Source: Halobacterium sp. DL1
GTDB taxonomy: Archaea; Halobacteriota; Halobacteria; Halobacteriales; Halobacteriaceae
Length of the DNA stretch: 64,000 bases
Direction: 5' to 3'
Assembly: GCA_000230955.3 (NCBI GenBank)
Contig: CP007060.1
Location: 1,798,001 to 1,862,000, forward strand
A model generated the notes under the pieces. That model saw nothing but the letters and a program-made list of their open reading frames with translations. It searched no databases and was not told the origin of the DNA. A program made the position numbers and the translations under genes. Below are positions 8,775 to 17,845 of this stretch, one piece after another (the first letter of the stretch is position 1; every line of letters begins with the position of its first letter).

Positions 8775-9158
8775 ATGGACGTGGTCGGTATCGAGCAGGT
8801 CGGTCTGGAGCAGGTCGAGCTAATCGCGGTGGCTGTCGGGGCGGCAGTCCTGTTGCTCGCCCTCGTCGTGCTGTGGCGGCGCCGGTCGGCCGGCCGCCGC
8901 AAGTCGAAGCACGCCCACGAGTCGGCGCAGGAACGCGCCCCGCCGGTGGAACTGGGCGAGACCTACGAGTTCGGTGTCACGGAGTTCGCCGACCACCACT
9001 CGGGGAAGCGCGTCGCCGTCGGGAAGGTCGAGGGGTTCGTGGTGTTCGCCGAGGACGTCCCCGGCAGAGTCTCGGAAGGCGACGTGATTCGTGCACGGGT
9101 CCTGTCGTTCAACCGCGGGAAGACGTCCGCGGACGCGTCGTTCGTCGGGTCTGCCTGA
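8775..9158 (+). CDS. Membrane-anchored TRAM-domain protein
   Basis: 127 aa from the ATG at 8775 (a GTG lies two codons earlier). A single helix (about 12-33), then a basic stop-transfer stretch RRRSAGRRKSKH, then a C-terminal beta-barrel domain reading GETYEFGVTE ... GFVVFAEDVPGRVSEGD ... VLSFNRGKTSADA. That pattern is a TRAM domain, a small RNA-binding fold found in MiaB/RumA enzymes and in stand-alone archaeal RNA chaperones. A TRAM domain tethered to the membrane suggests RNA handling at the inner membrane surface (inference). Confidence 0.75.
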   Translation: MDVVGIEQVGLEQVELIAVAVGAAVLLLALVVLWRRRSAGRRKSKHAHESAQERAPPVELGETYEFGVTEFADHHSGKRVAVGKVEGFVVFAEDVPGRVSEGDVIRARVLSFNRGKTSADASFVGSA

Positions 9159-9246
9159 ACGCTCGGGCGTCCTCGGCTTCTGGCCCTGGGTGTGACGAAC
9201 GACATTTGTAGGGGTCGCTCGTACGGGTCGCTAAGGTGGAGCTCTC

Positions 9247-10527
9247 GTGAAACTCAGCATCGTCGGCAGCGGGTACGTCGGCACGACCATCGCGGCGTGT
9301 TTCGCGGACCTCGGGCACGACGTGGTGAACGTCGACATCGACGAGGACATCGTCGAAGCGATCAACGACGGCCGCGCGCCGATTCACGAACCCGGTCTCG
9401 AAGAGCGCATCGCCGAGCACGCCGGCGACCGACTGCGTGCGACCACGGACTACGACGCGGTGCTGGATACCGACGCCACGTTCCTCGCGCTCCCGACGCC
9501 GTCCCGCGAGGACGGCAGCATCGACACGTCCATCATGGAGGCCGGTGCGGAGTCCCTCGGCGAGGCACTCGCTGGCCGCGACGACCACCTCGTCGTCGTG
9601 AAGAGCACGGTCGTTCCCGGAACGACCGAGAACGTCGTGGAACCGGCGCTCGAACGCGGCGGGTTCGAGAACGCGACGATGGCGATGAATCCCGAGTTCC
9701 TGCGGATGGGGTCGGCCGTCGCCGACTTCCTCGACCCGGACAAGGCCGTCTTCGGCGCGCGCGACGACTCAACCTACGACGAACTCCGAGAGGTGTACGA
9801 ACCACTGCTCGCGGAGGCTCCGGACGCGGCCGTCGTGGAAACCGGCCTGCGGGAAGCGGAGATGATCAAGTACGCGAACAACGCGTTCCTCGCCTCGAAG
9901 GTCAGCCTCGTCAACGACCTCGGGAACATCTGCAAGGAGTTCGACGTCGACGCTTACGAGGTTTCCCACGCCATCGCGCACGACGACCGCATCAGCGGCC
10001 GGTTCCTCCGTTCCGGTGTCGGCTGGGGTGGGAGCTGTTTTCCCAAGGATGTCGCTGCTATCATCGCCGCCGCGAAACAGGAGGGGTACGACCCGGCAGT
10101 CCTAGAAGCCGCTGTCGAGGTGAACGACGGCCAGCCCGAACGACTGCTCGAGCTTCTCGACGACCACGTCGACGTGACCGACAAGCGAGTCGCCGTGCTC
10201 GGTCTCGCGTTCAAGCCGGGGACCGACGACATACGCGGCACGCGGGCGATTCCGGTCATCGACGGTCTGCAGGAGCGCGGCGCGAACGTGGTCGCCTACG
10301 ACCCTGTCGCGACTGAGAAGATGGCAGAGAAGCGCCCGGACGTCGAGTACGCCGACAGTGCCCGGGACGCGCTGGACGGAGCGAGTGGCGCGGTCGTCGT
10401 CACCGACTGGGACGAGTTCGCCGCGCTGGACGAAGAGTTCGACGCGATGGCCGAACCCGTCGTGGTGGACGGCCGCCGCATCGTGGAGCGGCGTGACGGT
10501 ATTACGTACGAAGGACTCACCTGGTAG
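9247..10527 (+). CDS. aglM: UDP-glucose/nucleotide-sugar 6-dehydrogenase (AglM-like)
   Basis: 426 aa from a GTG start with GGAG five bases upstream. The NAD-binding motif is GSGYVGTT (7-14). The middle domain holds the [15 protein letters not shown] signature (about 151-165) and the catalytic cysteine C264 in [12 protein letters not shown], and the C-terminal UDP-binding domain has [12 protein letters not shown]. The reaction is two-step NAD-dependent oxidation of UDP-glucose to UDP-glucuronate. AglM does this for the uronic acids of the haloarchaeal N-glycan. Oxidation of another nucleotide sugar is possible. Confidence 0.85.
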   Translation: MKLSIVGSGYVGTTIAACFADLGHDVVNVDIDEDIVEAINDGRAPIHEPGLEERIAEHAGDRLRATTDYDAVLDTDATFLALPTPSREDGSIDTSIMEAGAESLGEALAGRDDHLVVVKSTVVPGTTENVVEPALERGGFENATMAMNPEFLRMGSAVADFLDPDKAVFGARDDSTYDELREVYEPLLAEAPDAAVVETGLREAEMIKYANNAFLASKVSLVNDLGNICKEFDVDAYEVSHAIAHDDRISGRFLRSGVGWGGSCFPKDVAAIIAAAKQEGYDPAVLEAAVEVNDGQPERLLELLDDHVDVTDKRVAVLGLAFKPGTDDIRGTRAIPVIDGLQERGANVVAYDPVATEKMAEKRPDVEYADSARDALDGASGAVVVTDWDEFAALDEEFDAMAEPVVVDGRRIVERRDGITYEGLTW

Positions 10528-10544
10528 CCGGAAAACGAGACGCG

Positions 10545-10838
10545 TTACAGTCGGTCGGTGTCCACGCCGACGCCGGGCGGCGCGACGACGAGGAAGTCCC
10601 GGAAGTGCATCAGCGTGCCGCCGCCGTCCTTGACGTCGCCGGCGAAGCCGGCAGCGAGTTCGTTCAGGTCGCCGTCGACGGCGAGCAGGAGAACGTTGCC
10701 GTTGTCGATTTCGTCGAGCCACTCGGCGTCCGGCGTCGTGCCGTCGAGGACGCCGAGCATGACGTGGCCCTCGAACTCCTCCGGGAGGTCGATCTCCTCC
10801 TCGGCGTTCCGCAGGTCGAGATTGAAGCCGTCACCCAT
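10545..10838 (-). CDS. Small conserved haloarchaeal protein (DUF5779-like)
   Basis: 97 aa, acidic, soluble, no helix or metal motif. It reads as a compact alpha/beta protein (EFEGHVMLGVLDG, NVLLLAVDGDLNELA, FRDFLVVAPPG). I recall such proteins as a haloarchaea-only family, probably DUF5779, but could not check. It converges on aglM with a 17-base gap. Function is unknown. Confidence 0.6.
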   Translation of the reverse strand: MGDGFNLDLRNAEEEIDLPEEFEGHVMLGVLDGTTPDAEWLDEIDNGNVLLLAVDGDLNELAAGFAGDVKDGGGTLMHFRDFLVVAPPGVGVDTDRL

Positions 10839-10915
10839 AGACGACCAGTCAGCACCGCGGTGGCAAAAACCTTCCCGCCTGTGTGTTTATGCGGCCGGCT
10901 GCCGTTTCTCGAAGT

Positions 10916-11062
10916 ATGCCAGAGATCACGCTCAGCGAGGAGACGGTCGAGCGCCTCGACTCGCTCGCGGTCGACGACGAGTCCTACGACGAACTCGTCA
11001 CGGAGCTGTTGAACATCTACGAGGCCGAGGAGCTGACGATGTTCCGCTCCGGCGACGGTTAG
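10916..11062 (+). CDS. 48-aa conserved haloarchaeal protein (DUF7557-like)
   Basis: ATG at 10916 to TAG at 11062. It starts MPEITLSEETVERLDSL and ends FRSGDG, giving a helical, strongly acidic mini-protein with a SYDELVTELLNIYEAEEL core. The plan resembles the small DUF7557 family and the N-terminal parts of ribbon-helix-helix or antitoxin-like proteins, though no toxin gene is adjacent. A TATA-like tgtttat sits about 30 bases upstream, supporting leaderless transcription. Its stop overlaps the stop of the convergent DUF5799-like gene by three to four bases. Confidence 0.7.
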   Translation: MPEITLSEETVERLDSLAVDDESYDELVTELLNIYEAEELTMFRSGDG

Positions 11063-11502
11063 TAGTTCGCGGCGACCCGGCGGACCTCGTCCCACCGGTC
11101 CTCGCTCTCGAGGTGCGCCTGTAGCTGTTCGGCGTACTCCTGGGCGAGCTGCGCCGACTCCTCGGCGAGTTCTTCGTTGTCGTCGTCGCCGCCACCCAGC
11201 CCCAGCGCGTTCTTGATGTTCCCGACGACGCCGCCCCCGCTGCTGCCGCCCGCGGAGCCGCCGCCCATCGCGTTCATCTGTTCGTCGACGTTGGCCATCT
11301 CGGGGAGCACGTGCTGGAGTTTCGACGTGTCCGCGACCAAGGTCGCCGTTTCCGGGTCCTCGGGGTTCTCTATTTCGAACTCGACGGCGGTCATGACGAG
11401 CCCCCACTGGGAGCGCGAGAGCGACGACCCCCGGACGCGGTCGGCGAACTGCTGGTCAACGGTCATGCGTGCGCCGACGATCTGGTCCTGCCAGCCACTC
11501 AT
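11059..11502 (-). CDS. Conserved haloarchaeal protein (DUF5799-like)
   Basis: 147 aa. The N-terminal alpha/beta part (SGWQDQIVGARMTVDQQF ... SQWGLVMTAVEFEIENP) leads into a flexible Gly/Ser stretch (about 79-104) and a helical acidic tail (ELAEESAQLAQEYAEQLQAHL). I recall this text as DUF5799, a haloarchaeal family of unknown role. No catalytic motif is visible. It runs in the same direction as the OsmC gene 69 bases upstream, and they may be co-transcribed. Confidence 0.65.
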   Translation of the reverse strand: MSGWQDQIVGARMTVDQQFADRVRGSSLSRSQWGLVMTAVEFEIENPEDPETATLVADTSKLQHVLPEMANVDEQMNAMGGGSAGGSSGGGVVGNIKNALGLGGGDDDNEELAEESAQLAQEYAEQLQAHLESEDRWDEVRRVAANY

Positions 11503-11571
11503 GTGCGGGGCTACGCAGGCAGCCCGCTTGTATGCTACGACAAAAACGAGTGGTGAGTTCGGGAACTGCGT

Positions 11572-11967
11572 TCAGAACGCGCCGGTCTCGCCGGAGATCT
11601 CCGCGTGGAGACCGTCGCGGAGCGCGGTGTGGACGTGGCAGATGTCCTCGGCGCGCTCGGCGATGTCGTCGAACGTCTCGTCGTCGAGGTCGGCTTCCAC
11701 GAGAATGTGGAAGCGGATGGCTTCGAGGTCGTCGTCCTCGTTGACGTCGCCCTCGACGTCGATGTCGACGCGGCCGAGGTCCTCGTGGCCCTCCTTGTTG
11801 GCGCCGACGCGGAACGCCGGGATGAAACAGGACGCGTAGTTCGCGATGAAGACCGCGTTCGGTTCGGGGCCGTCCTCGCCGGTCGCGTCGACGGTGAGTT
11901 CGAAGTCCCCGACGCGGGACCGCGTGACGTAGCCTTCCTCTGACGTGCTGGTAACTTCGATTGTCAT
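11572..11967 (-). CDS. OsmC-family peroxiredoxin-like protein
   Basis: 131 aa, the usual OsmC/Ohr length. The two family cysteines are present: C47 in NYASCFIPAF and C110 in AEDICHVHTAL. In OsmC/Ohr proteins this pair reduces organic or lipid hydroperoxides using thiol or lipoyl donors. The fold is cytoplasmic and dimeric. The sequence suits the OsmC/YhfA side of the family, so a role other than peroxide removal is possible. Confidence 0.85.
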   Translation of the reverse strand: MTIEVTSTSEEGYVTRSRVGDFELTVDATGEDGPEPNAVFIANYASCFIPAFRVGANKEGHEDLGRVDIDVEGDVNEDDDLEAIRFHILVEADLDDETFDDIAERAEDICHVHTALRDGLHAEISGETGAF

Positions 11968-12066
11968 TACGGTCGAATAGTCCAGCGCCCGCCGTGTAAG
12001 CGTTGTTCTTTCGGAGGCGTTCGCCTGCGGAGGATGCCCCTGCGACTCGGGAAGCCGGGGCCGACC

Positions 12067-12789
12067 TCAGTAGCCTTCGGTGAGGTCGAACGTCTCGTCG
12101 CCGTCGAGGACGTGTACCTGGGCGTCGCTGCCGACCGCCTCGACCTCGCGCTCGAAGTCCTCGACGTCGATCTCGATCGGCGGGAACGTGTCGTAGTGCA
12201 TCGGGAACACCACGTCGGCGTCGATCCAGTCGACGGCGACGGCGGCCTGCCACGGCCCCATCGTGAAGTGGTCGCCGACGGGGACGGCGACGGCGTCGGG
12301 TTCGAGGTACGGCGCGACGACGTCCCGCATCTCGGTGTGGAGGCTGGTGTCGCCCGCGTGGTAGAAGGTCTCGCTCTCCTCGTCGGCGACCTGGGTCGGC
12401 TTAGTGTTCGAGATGACGAAGCCGGCGGGCATCCCCGCGGAGGTGCCGTAGTCGGTGTCGATGCCGTTGGAGTGGTCCGCGCGCACCATCGTCACGAACG
12501 CGTCGCCGAGTTCGACGGTGCCGCCGAGGTTCATCCCGGTGGCGTCGTCGATGCCGTGCTGGTCGCCGAGCCAGCCCGCGAGTTCGGGTGTGGCGACGAA
12601 GTGCGCGCCGCGGAAGCGGTCCACGTCCGCGATGTGGTCGGCGTGCCCGTGGGTCAGCAGGACGTGGTCCGGGTCGAGTTCCTCGGGGTCCGTGTCGGTG
12701 AACGGGTTGTCGAAGAACGGATCGATGAGCAGGCTCGTCTCCCCGACTTCTACGTGCCACGTCGAGTGACCGTACCAGGTGAGTTCCAT
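12067..12789 (-). CDS. UPF0173-type metal-dependent hydrolase (MBL fold)
   Basis: 240 aa from the ATG at 12789, chosen because the fold begins at once ([14 protein letters not shown]). The metal site H47-x-H49-x-D51-H52 ([10 protein letters not shown]) is complete, with later ligands in FYHAGDTSL and FPMHYDTFP. This is the pattern of the UPF0173/UlaG-like branch of the metallo-beta-lactamase superfamily, which includes lactonases, phosphodiesterases and N-acyl hydrolases. The physiological substrate is unknown. Confidence 0.85.
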   Translation of the reverse strand: MELTWYGHSTWHVEVGETSLLIDPFFDNPFTDTDPEELDPDHVLLTHGHADHIADVDRFRGAHFVATPELAGWLGDQHGIDDATGMNLGGTVELGDAFVTMVRADHSNGIDTDYGTSAGMPAGFVISNTKPTQVADEESETFYHAGDTSLHTEMRDVVAPYLEPDAVAVPVGDHFTMGPWQAAVAVDWIDADVVFPMHYDTFPPIEIDVEDFEREVEAVGSDAQVHVLDGDETFDLTEGY

Positions 12790-12869
12790 AGCGTACTCAC
12801 ATTCGCCCGATTCACACATAAAACGTGACGGCCCGGTGGATTCTTCTCCCTCCCCGGAGACGCCCCGGC

Positions 12870-13094
12870 ATGGACGTGGACGCCGTCCGGGAGACAGAAC
12901 CTGCTCGAACGCACCCTGACCGCGTTCGCAACGCCCTCCTCGCCGCCGTGGTCTTCGAACTCGCCGTGGTCGCCGCTGGCACAGCGGACCTGGCTGGCGG
13001 CCTCGACGGCGCGTACGTCGTCGGTCTCGTCGTCACCACTCTGCTCGGCGTCTTCGGCTTCGTGGCGTTCCTCTACTACCTCGTGACGCTCTGA
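12870..13094 (+). CDS. Small two-helix membrane protein
   Basis: 74 aa from the ATG at 12870, ten residues of charge then two helices (about 22-41 and 49-72). An upstream in-frame ATG exists at 12825 but adds a poor Arg/Pro-rich leader. It is divergent from the UPF0173-type hydrolase. No family is recognised. Confidence 0.55.
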   Translation: MDVDAVRETEPARTHPDRVRNALLAAVVFELAVVAAGTADLAGGLDGAYVVGLVVTTLLGVFGFVAFLYYLVTL

Positions 13095-13183
13095 AGACGA
13101 CCGCCGACCCAGACGTGCGACTCGGCCAGTGAGCGATTGCCCCGGCCCAAATCCTTACGCACGGGCGGCGGGAATCCGCTGTC

Positions 13184-13912
13184 ATGCACCGAATGCGATT
13201 CCGCGACCCGGCGGGCGCCGTTCGAACCGGCGAATACGAGGACGGAACCGTCTCCTTCGGCGGACGGACCTACGACACGAGTGACGTAGACGTGCTGCCG
13301 CCCTGCGAGCCATCGAAGGTCGTCTGCATCGGCCGGAACTACGCCAAGCACGCCGAGGAGCGCGGCTCGGAGGTCCCCGACCGCCCGATGCTGTTCCTGA
13401 AACCGCCGAACGCGCTCGCCGGCCATGGCGACACAGTGACGCTGCCCGCCGGCAAGGAGATCGAACACGAGGCCGAACTCGCCGTCGTCGTCGGCGAACA
13501 GTGCCGGAACCTCGACGAGAGCGAGGCGATGGACGCCGTCGCGGGGTTCACCTGCGCGGACGACGTCTCGAACCGCACCGACCAGAGCGAGGAGCGCAAC
13601 TGGGTGCGCGGGAAGGCCTTCGACGGCGCCTGCCCGCTCGGCCCAGTGCTGGCGACACCCGAAGAACTTCCCGATGACGCGAGCGTGGAACTCCGCGTGA
13701 ACGGCGAGGTCAGGCAGTCCTCATCTATCGAGCGATTCATCTTCGACGTGCCGGAGCTGCTCGCGGAGATCACGGCGTACATGACGCTCGAACCCGGCGA
13801 CGTGGTCATCACGGGGACGCCAGCGGGCGTCGCCGAACTGACCGACGGCGACAGCGTCGAGGTCGAGGTGGAGGGTGTCGGCACGCTCGAACACGACGTC
13901 GAGCAGCCGTAG
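13184..13912 (+). CDS. Fumarylacetoacetate hydrolase-family enzyme
   Basis: 242 aa. The FAH catalytic domain begins at VVCIGRNYAKHAEE (about 46-59) and shows LFLKPPNALAGHGD, EIEHEAELAVVVGE, and GDVVITGTPAGVAELTDGD. The E-x-E pair and a downstream Asp coordinate a divalent metal in this family, which cleaves or decarboxylates 2-oxo/acylpyruvate compounds (acylpyruvase, oxaloacetate decarboxylase, aromatic meta-cleavage enzymes). The exact substrate is not evident. The ATG lies about 30 bases after an AT-rich stretch, consistent with a leaderless mRNA. Confidence 0.85.
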   Translation: MHRMRFRDPAGAVRTGEYEDGTVSFGGRTYDTSDVDVLPPCEPSKVVCIGRNYAKHAEERGSEVPDRPMLFLKPPNALAGHGDTVTLPAGKEIEHEAELAVVVGEQCRNLDESEAMDAVAGFTCADDVSNRTDQSEERNWVRGKAFDGACPLGPVLATPEELPDDASVELRVNGEVRQSSSIERFIFDVPELLAEITAYMTLEPGDVVITGTPAGVAELTDGDSVEVEVEGVGTLEHDVEQP

Positions 13913-13930
13913 CGGGAAGGAAGGCTCTTC

Positions 13931-15136
13931 TCAGACGCGGACCGTGACGTCCGAACTGTTGCCGGTCGCGCTCGCGTTCTCCACGAACGCCTCGTCGCCG
14001 GCGTAGACGACGACAGTCTCGTCGGTCACGGCCTCCGTGCGGAAGGCCACGCCGTTGCTGGCGTCGTAGTCGGCGAACGCCTCGCGGAACGCCGCGGCCT
14101 CGCTGGCGTCGTCCCAGCGCAGCACCCAGGCGTACGTGTTCGCGCCGTGGTCGCCGGAGACGTGCAGGAGCCGGTCCATCCCCCACCCCGCGGAGGCGTC
14201 GGCCGCGCGCTCCCAGCCGAGTTCCGTCGAGAGCGCGAGCCTGACGAACAGTTCGCCCTTCGTCGTCGCACGCATCCGAGAGAACTCGCTGTCCGTGGCC
14301 GCGAGGTCCACCGACAGCTCCTTCGCCGGTTCCGCCTCGGGGGCGTAGCCGTGGGCCACCTGTTCGGCTGTCCGGGGCGGGTCCTCGTAGACGTCCGTGA
14401 CCCCGCTGGCGTTCTGGAGTCGGAGTGCGAAGTACCGCGAGCCGTACTCGTAGGGCGCGAGGCGCCAGCGGACGTACGCCGAGGCGTTCTTCCACCTGGC
14501 GGTGATGGCCGTCTGGTTCCGCGTCTGGTTCTGGTAGCGGACGGCGTAGCGCTCCTGGACGTACTGCGCGGATCCCTCGGTCACCACGGACTTCAGGAAG
14601 CGGTGGTTGCGCCGCCTGTCGAGGTCGTCGACGCCCTCACGGGTGGGGAGGCGGGTCTGGTAGACGTGGACGAACTCGTGAGCGAGGACGTTCTCCTTCC
14701 ACGCGACGGAGGCGTTGGGGTGGTCGAACAGCGTCACCAGCGTCCCGCGGGCCACCGCGCCGACGCTGACGCCGCCACCTTCACCCGCGGACGGGAGCGG
14801 TTCGATGCCGACGAGGTTCGTGAAGCCGCTCGTCGACGCCGCGCCGAGAACGTCACCCTGTGGCGGTTCCTCGACGCCTACCACGGTTGTCGGGCGCTCC
14901 GCCTCCGGGACGCCGAGCATCCGACCCACGCGCTCGTAGATGGGGGTCACTCGGAACGGGAGTTCGTCGGTCACCCTGACGAGTTCGGTCTCCTCCGGCG
15001 CTGCCTGGGTCGTCCCGTCCGTCGTCGCCGTGGCGTTCTCCGGGGCGGCGGTCGCGCCCTGCTGGACTGGCGCCTGACAGCCCGCGGTGACGAACAGCAC
15101 CGCGAGCGCGACGGCGACCACCGGTCGCGTCTCCAT
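13931..15136 (-). CDS. Surface lipoprotein with HEFVH motif (Hvo_1808-like)
   Basis: 401 aa from the ATG at 15136, which begins a lipoprotein signal peptide with lipobox TAGC at C20. A Thr/Ala/Glu-rich linker (about 22-52) precedes an extracellular domain. H153-E-F-V-H157 is a zincin-type zinc motif, and acidic residues later could give the third ligand. The overall text resembles the haloarchaeal Hvo_1808 family of surface proteins, whose role is unproven. It may be a surface protease or a structural relic of one. It is convergent with the FAH-family gene. Confidence 0.7.
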   Translation of the reverse strand: METRPVVAVALAVLFVTAGCQAPVQQGATAAPENATATTDGTTQAAPEETELVRVTDELPFRVTPIYERVGRMLGVPEAERPTTVVGVEEPPQGDVLGAASTSGFTNLVGIEPLPSAGEGGGVSVGAVARGTLVTLFDHPNASVAWKENVLAHEFVHVYQTRLPTREGVDDLDRRRNHRFLKSVVTEGSAQYVQERYAVRYQNQTRNQTAITARWKNASAYVRWRLAPYEYGSRYFALRLQNASGVTDVYEDPPRTAEQVAHGYAPEAEPAKELSVDLAATDSEFSRMRATTKGELFVRLALSTELGWERAADASAGWGMDRLLHVSGDHGANTYAWVLRWDDASEAAAFREAFADYDASNGVAFRTEAVTDETVVVYAGDEAFVENASATGNSSDVTVRV

Positions 15137-15233
15137 GCCGCGTCCTTCGTTCGACCGCACGTAAATCCACGGTCGTCGCTCAGGGGCCGGGAAGCGCAAC
15201 CCTGAAGATTAGGCTGGCCTAAGACGTTCGCGA

Positions 15234-15752
15234 ATGGAGCTGACGCGACGCGACGTCATCGCCGCGCTCGCCGCCACCGGCGCAGCCGTCGGCGCGGGCG
15301 CGACCCTCATCGAGGAACCCGACGGCGACCCTGTCGGGGGCCACGAGGTGGAGACGCTCGTCGCCGTCGCGGGCGTCGTCTACCCCTCGGCCGTCGAGGG
15401 CGTCGAGTCGTTCGTCCGCCAGTACAGCGTCAACCGAGTCCGTGACCGACCAGAGTACGCAGCGGGCGTGGCGGACGCCGTCGCCGCGCTGGACGACTAC
15501 AGCCGTGAGTGGAACGGCGACGACTTCGCGGCGCTCGACCCGGACAGCCGAGAGAGCACCCTCGACGGAATGAGCGTCGACGTCGCCGACCCGGTGCCGG
15601 ACGGCACCGACCGCGAACGGGCGCGCTACTACCTCGTCAACGAGCTGCTGTACGCGCTGTTCACCACGCCGACCGGCGGCGAACTCGCGGGCATCGAGAA
15701 CCCGCAGGGCCACCCCGGCGGCACAACCTCCTACCAGCGAGGGCCGCGATGA
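15234..15752 (+). CDS. Gluconate 2-dehydrogenase subunit 3-like, Tat-targeted small subunit
   Basis: 172 aa. The N-terminus MELTRRDVIAALAATGAAVG carries a twin-arginine export signal. The rest matches the small (gamma) subunit of FAD-dependent sugar or polyol dehydrogenases, which carries the folded catalytic subunit through the Tat pore. Its TGA overlaps the ATG of the GMC catalytic subunit (ATGA), so the two are made together. An AT-rich gattaggctggcc stretch lies 20-30 bases upstream of the start. Confidence 0.8.
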   Translation: MELTRRDVIAALAATGAAVGAGATLIEEPDGDPVGGHEVETLVAVAGVVYPSAVEGVESFVRQYSVNRVRDRPEYAAGVADAVAALDDYSREWNGDDFAALDPDSRESTLDGMSVDVADPVPDGTDRERARYYLVNELLYALFTTPTGGELAGIENPQGHPGGTTSYQRGPR

Positions 15753-17338
15753 ATCGCGAGCCCTCGGACAGCGTCGACGTCTGCGTCGTCGGTGCTGGCC
15801 CTGCCGGCAGCCTGCTCGCGGACCGACTCGCTCGCGAAGGCTACGACGTCGTCGTTCTGGAGGCCGGCCCGCGCTTCGACGACGTGGACCGCGAGCGCCG
15901 CATGGAGCGGGACATCCGGCCCGCCCACGGCCCGGATTCTGTCTGGGAGATGGGGGGCCAACGGGACGCTTACTCCGCGTCGGGCGAACGGCACTACCCG
16001 CTGAACGCGGCCCGCGTGAAGGGCGTCGGCGGGTCGACGCTCCACTGGCAGGGGATGGTGATGCGCCTCCACGAGCAGGACTTCCGCCTCGAGAACGAGA
16101 TGGGGGTCGGCGCCGACTGGCCCATCTCCTACGACGACCTGCGGCCGTACTACGCGGCCGCGGAGGACGCGCTCGGCGTCGCGGGCGCCAGCGACAACCC
16201 GTTCGCGCCGCCCCGTGAGCAGCCACACCCGCTCCCCGCATTTCCGCCGAGCCACTCGGACTCGCTGTTCGCCGAGGCCTGCGAGGAACTCGGCATCGCG
16301 ACGCACTCCGTGCCGAACGCCAGACTCTCCGAATCTCGTGGGGGCCGGAGCGCCTGCGTCGGCTACGGCACCTGCCAGCCGGTCTGCCCGTCGGGCGCGA
16401 AGTACGACGCCACCGTCCACGTCGAGCGCGCCGAGAGCCAGGGAGTGCGCGTCGTCGACCGCGCGCCGGTCCAGCGCCTCGAACACGACGACGCAGGCGA
16501 GCGCGTCACCGCCGCGGTGTACGCGACGCCCGACGGCACCGAACACCGCCAGACCGCCAACGAGTTCGTGCTCGCGGCGGGCGGCGTCGAGATTCCCCGC
16601 CTCCTCCTGCTCTCCGAGTCACCGCAGTACCCGGACGGCCTCGCGAACGCCTCGGGTGCCGTCGGCCGCTACTTCACGGACCACCTGTTCGCGGGCGTGG
16701 GCGGCACGCTCGACGAACCGACGCGGCAGAACCACGTCGGCTTCAACACCACCGAGAGCCACCAGTTCTACGACCGAACCGACGACTCCCGGGGCGCCAT
16801 CAAACTGGAGTTCCTCAACTACGCCGGCCCGTCGCCCGTCAAGATGGCGCTCACGGGCGACGACTGGGGCGACGCGATGCTCGAGCGCATCCGCGAGGAC
16901 TACGGCACGCACGCCGCTGTGGGCGCGCTCGTCGAGCAGCGACCGCGGGCGGAGAACAGGGTCCGCCTCGACCCCGAGCGCACCGACGACCACGGCAACC
17001 CGGTGCCCGACGTCGTCTGGTCGCTCGACGACTACGAGCGCCGCACCATCGAGCGCGCGAACGAGATCCAGCGCGACATCCTCTACGAACTCGGCGCCGA
17101 CGTCGAGTGGACGGTCGGGCCAGAGACCACCGGGCCGGCGTTCCACCACATGGGCACCACACGGATGGGCGAGAACCCCAACGAGAGCGTCGTGAATGCC
17201 AAACTCAGGACGCACGACCTCGGGAATCTGACCATCGCGTCGTCCAGTGTGTTCCCGACCGGCGGCGCGATGAACCCGACGCTCACCATCGCCGCACTCG
17301 CGCTGAAGGCCGCCGGCCACGTGGCCGCCCGCCTGTAG
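15749..17338 (+). CDS. FAD-dependent GMC-family dehydrogenase catalytic subunit with Cys cluster
   Basis: 529 aa. The FAD-binding motif is VVGAGPAGSLLADRLA (13-28). The GMC signature region is VGGSTLHWQGM (93-103), and the active-site segment is FHHMGTTRMG followed by the C-terminal GGAMNPTLTIAALA. C203-x5-C209-x3-C213 has the same spacing as the [3Fe-4S] ligands of bacterial FAD-glucose dehydrogenase. It lacks its own signal and is probably exported with the Tat-bearing subunit upstream. No cytochrome c subunit follows, so the electron acceptor is different, possibly the adjacent Rieske protein or a membrane quinone. Confidence 0.85.
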   Translation: MNREPSDSVDVCVVGAGPAGSLLADRLAREGYDVVVLEAGPRFDDVDRERRMERDIRPAHGPDSVWEMGGQRDAYSASGERHYPLNAARVKGVGGSTLHWQGMVMRLHEQDFRLENEMGVGADWPISYDDLRPYYAAAEDALGVAGASDNPFAPPREQPHPLPAFPPSHSDSLFAEACEELGIATHSVPNARLSESRGGRSACVGYGTCQPVCPSGAKYDATVHVERAESQGVRVVDRAPVQRLEHDDAGERVTAAVYATPDGTEHRQTANEFVLAAGGVEIPRLLLLSESPQYPDGLANASGAVGRYFTDHLFAGVGGTLDEPTRQNHVGFNTTESHQFYDRTDDSRGAIKLEFLNYAGPSPVKMALTGDDWGDAMLERIREDYGTHAAVGALVEQRPRAENRVRLDPERTDDHGNPVPDVVWSLDDYERRTIERANEIQRDILYELGADVEWTVGPETTGPAFHHMGTTRMGENPNESVVNAKLRTHDLGNLTIASSSVFPTGGAMNPTLTIAALALKAAGHVAARL

Positions 17339-17339
17339 C

Positions 17340-17774
17340 TCAGAACTGGATGTGAGAGGTCGAATCCGGGCCGCCGTCGTCGCCGTCGTCGTTCTTCGTG
17401 CCTTCGTAGAGGAAGCGCACGTCCTCGTCCGTGAGGTACACCTGGCCGTTCTCGACCTCGACGTCGACGGAGGGGAGCGTGGTGTCCGCGGCGTCGCCGT
17501 TGTCGCAGTAGCCCGAGCAGTTGTCGAACATCGACCCGTGTTTCGGGCAGAGTATCTCGCCGTTTCGGACGACGGCGCCGACGCCCTCGCGGTAGAGGCG
17601 CTGGGACTCGTGCGTGCAGCGGTTCAGCCAGGCCTCCACGGCTGGCCGGTCGTCGCCCTCGCAGGGAACGAGGAAGAACTCCTCGTCGTCGCCGTGTTCG
17701 TCCCGGGCGGTGAACGCCCACGACCCCTGCTCGCGGACTGTGTCGACGCTCGTGAGCCGGTGCCGACTCGCCAT
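17340..17774 (-). CDS. Rieske [2Fe-2S] ferredoxin-like protein
   Basis: 144 aa. The cluster ligands are C53-T-H55 (NRCTHESQRL) and C76-P-K-H79 (LCPKHGSMFDNCSG). It is a stand-alone soluble Rieske protein of the kind that feeds dioxygenases or acts in other small electron-transfer chains. The Asp-rich C-terminus is typical of haloarchaeal proteins. Its stop lies one base from the stop of the convergent GMC dehydrogenase gene. Confidence 0.88.
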   Translation of the reverse strand: MASRHRLTSVDTVREQGSWAFTARDEHGDDEEFFLVPCEGDDRPAVEAWLNRCTHESQRLYREGVGAVVRNGEILCPKHGSMFDNCSGYCDNGDAADTTLPSVDVEVENGQVYLTDEDVRFLYEGTKNDDGDDGGPDSTSHIQF

Positions 17775-17845
17775 ACAGGGTGGCGGAGTGCCTCGCAGAT
17801 AGTTCTCCCGGTGAGGCTGGCCAACGGGAAAGAGTGAGCGGTACC

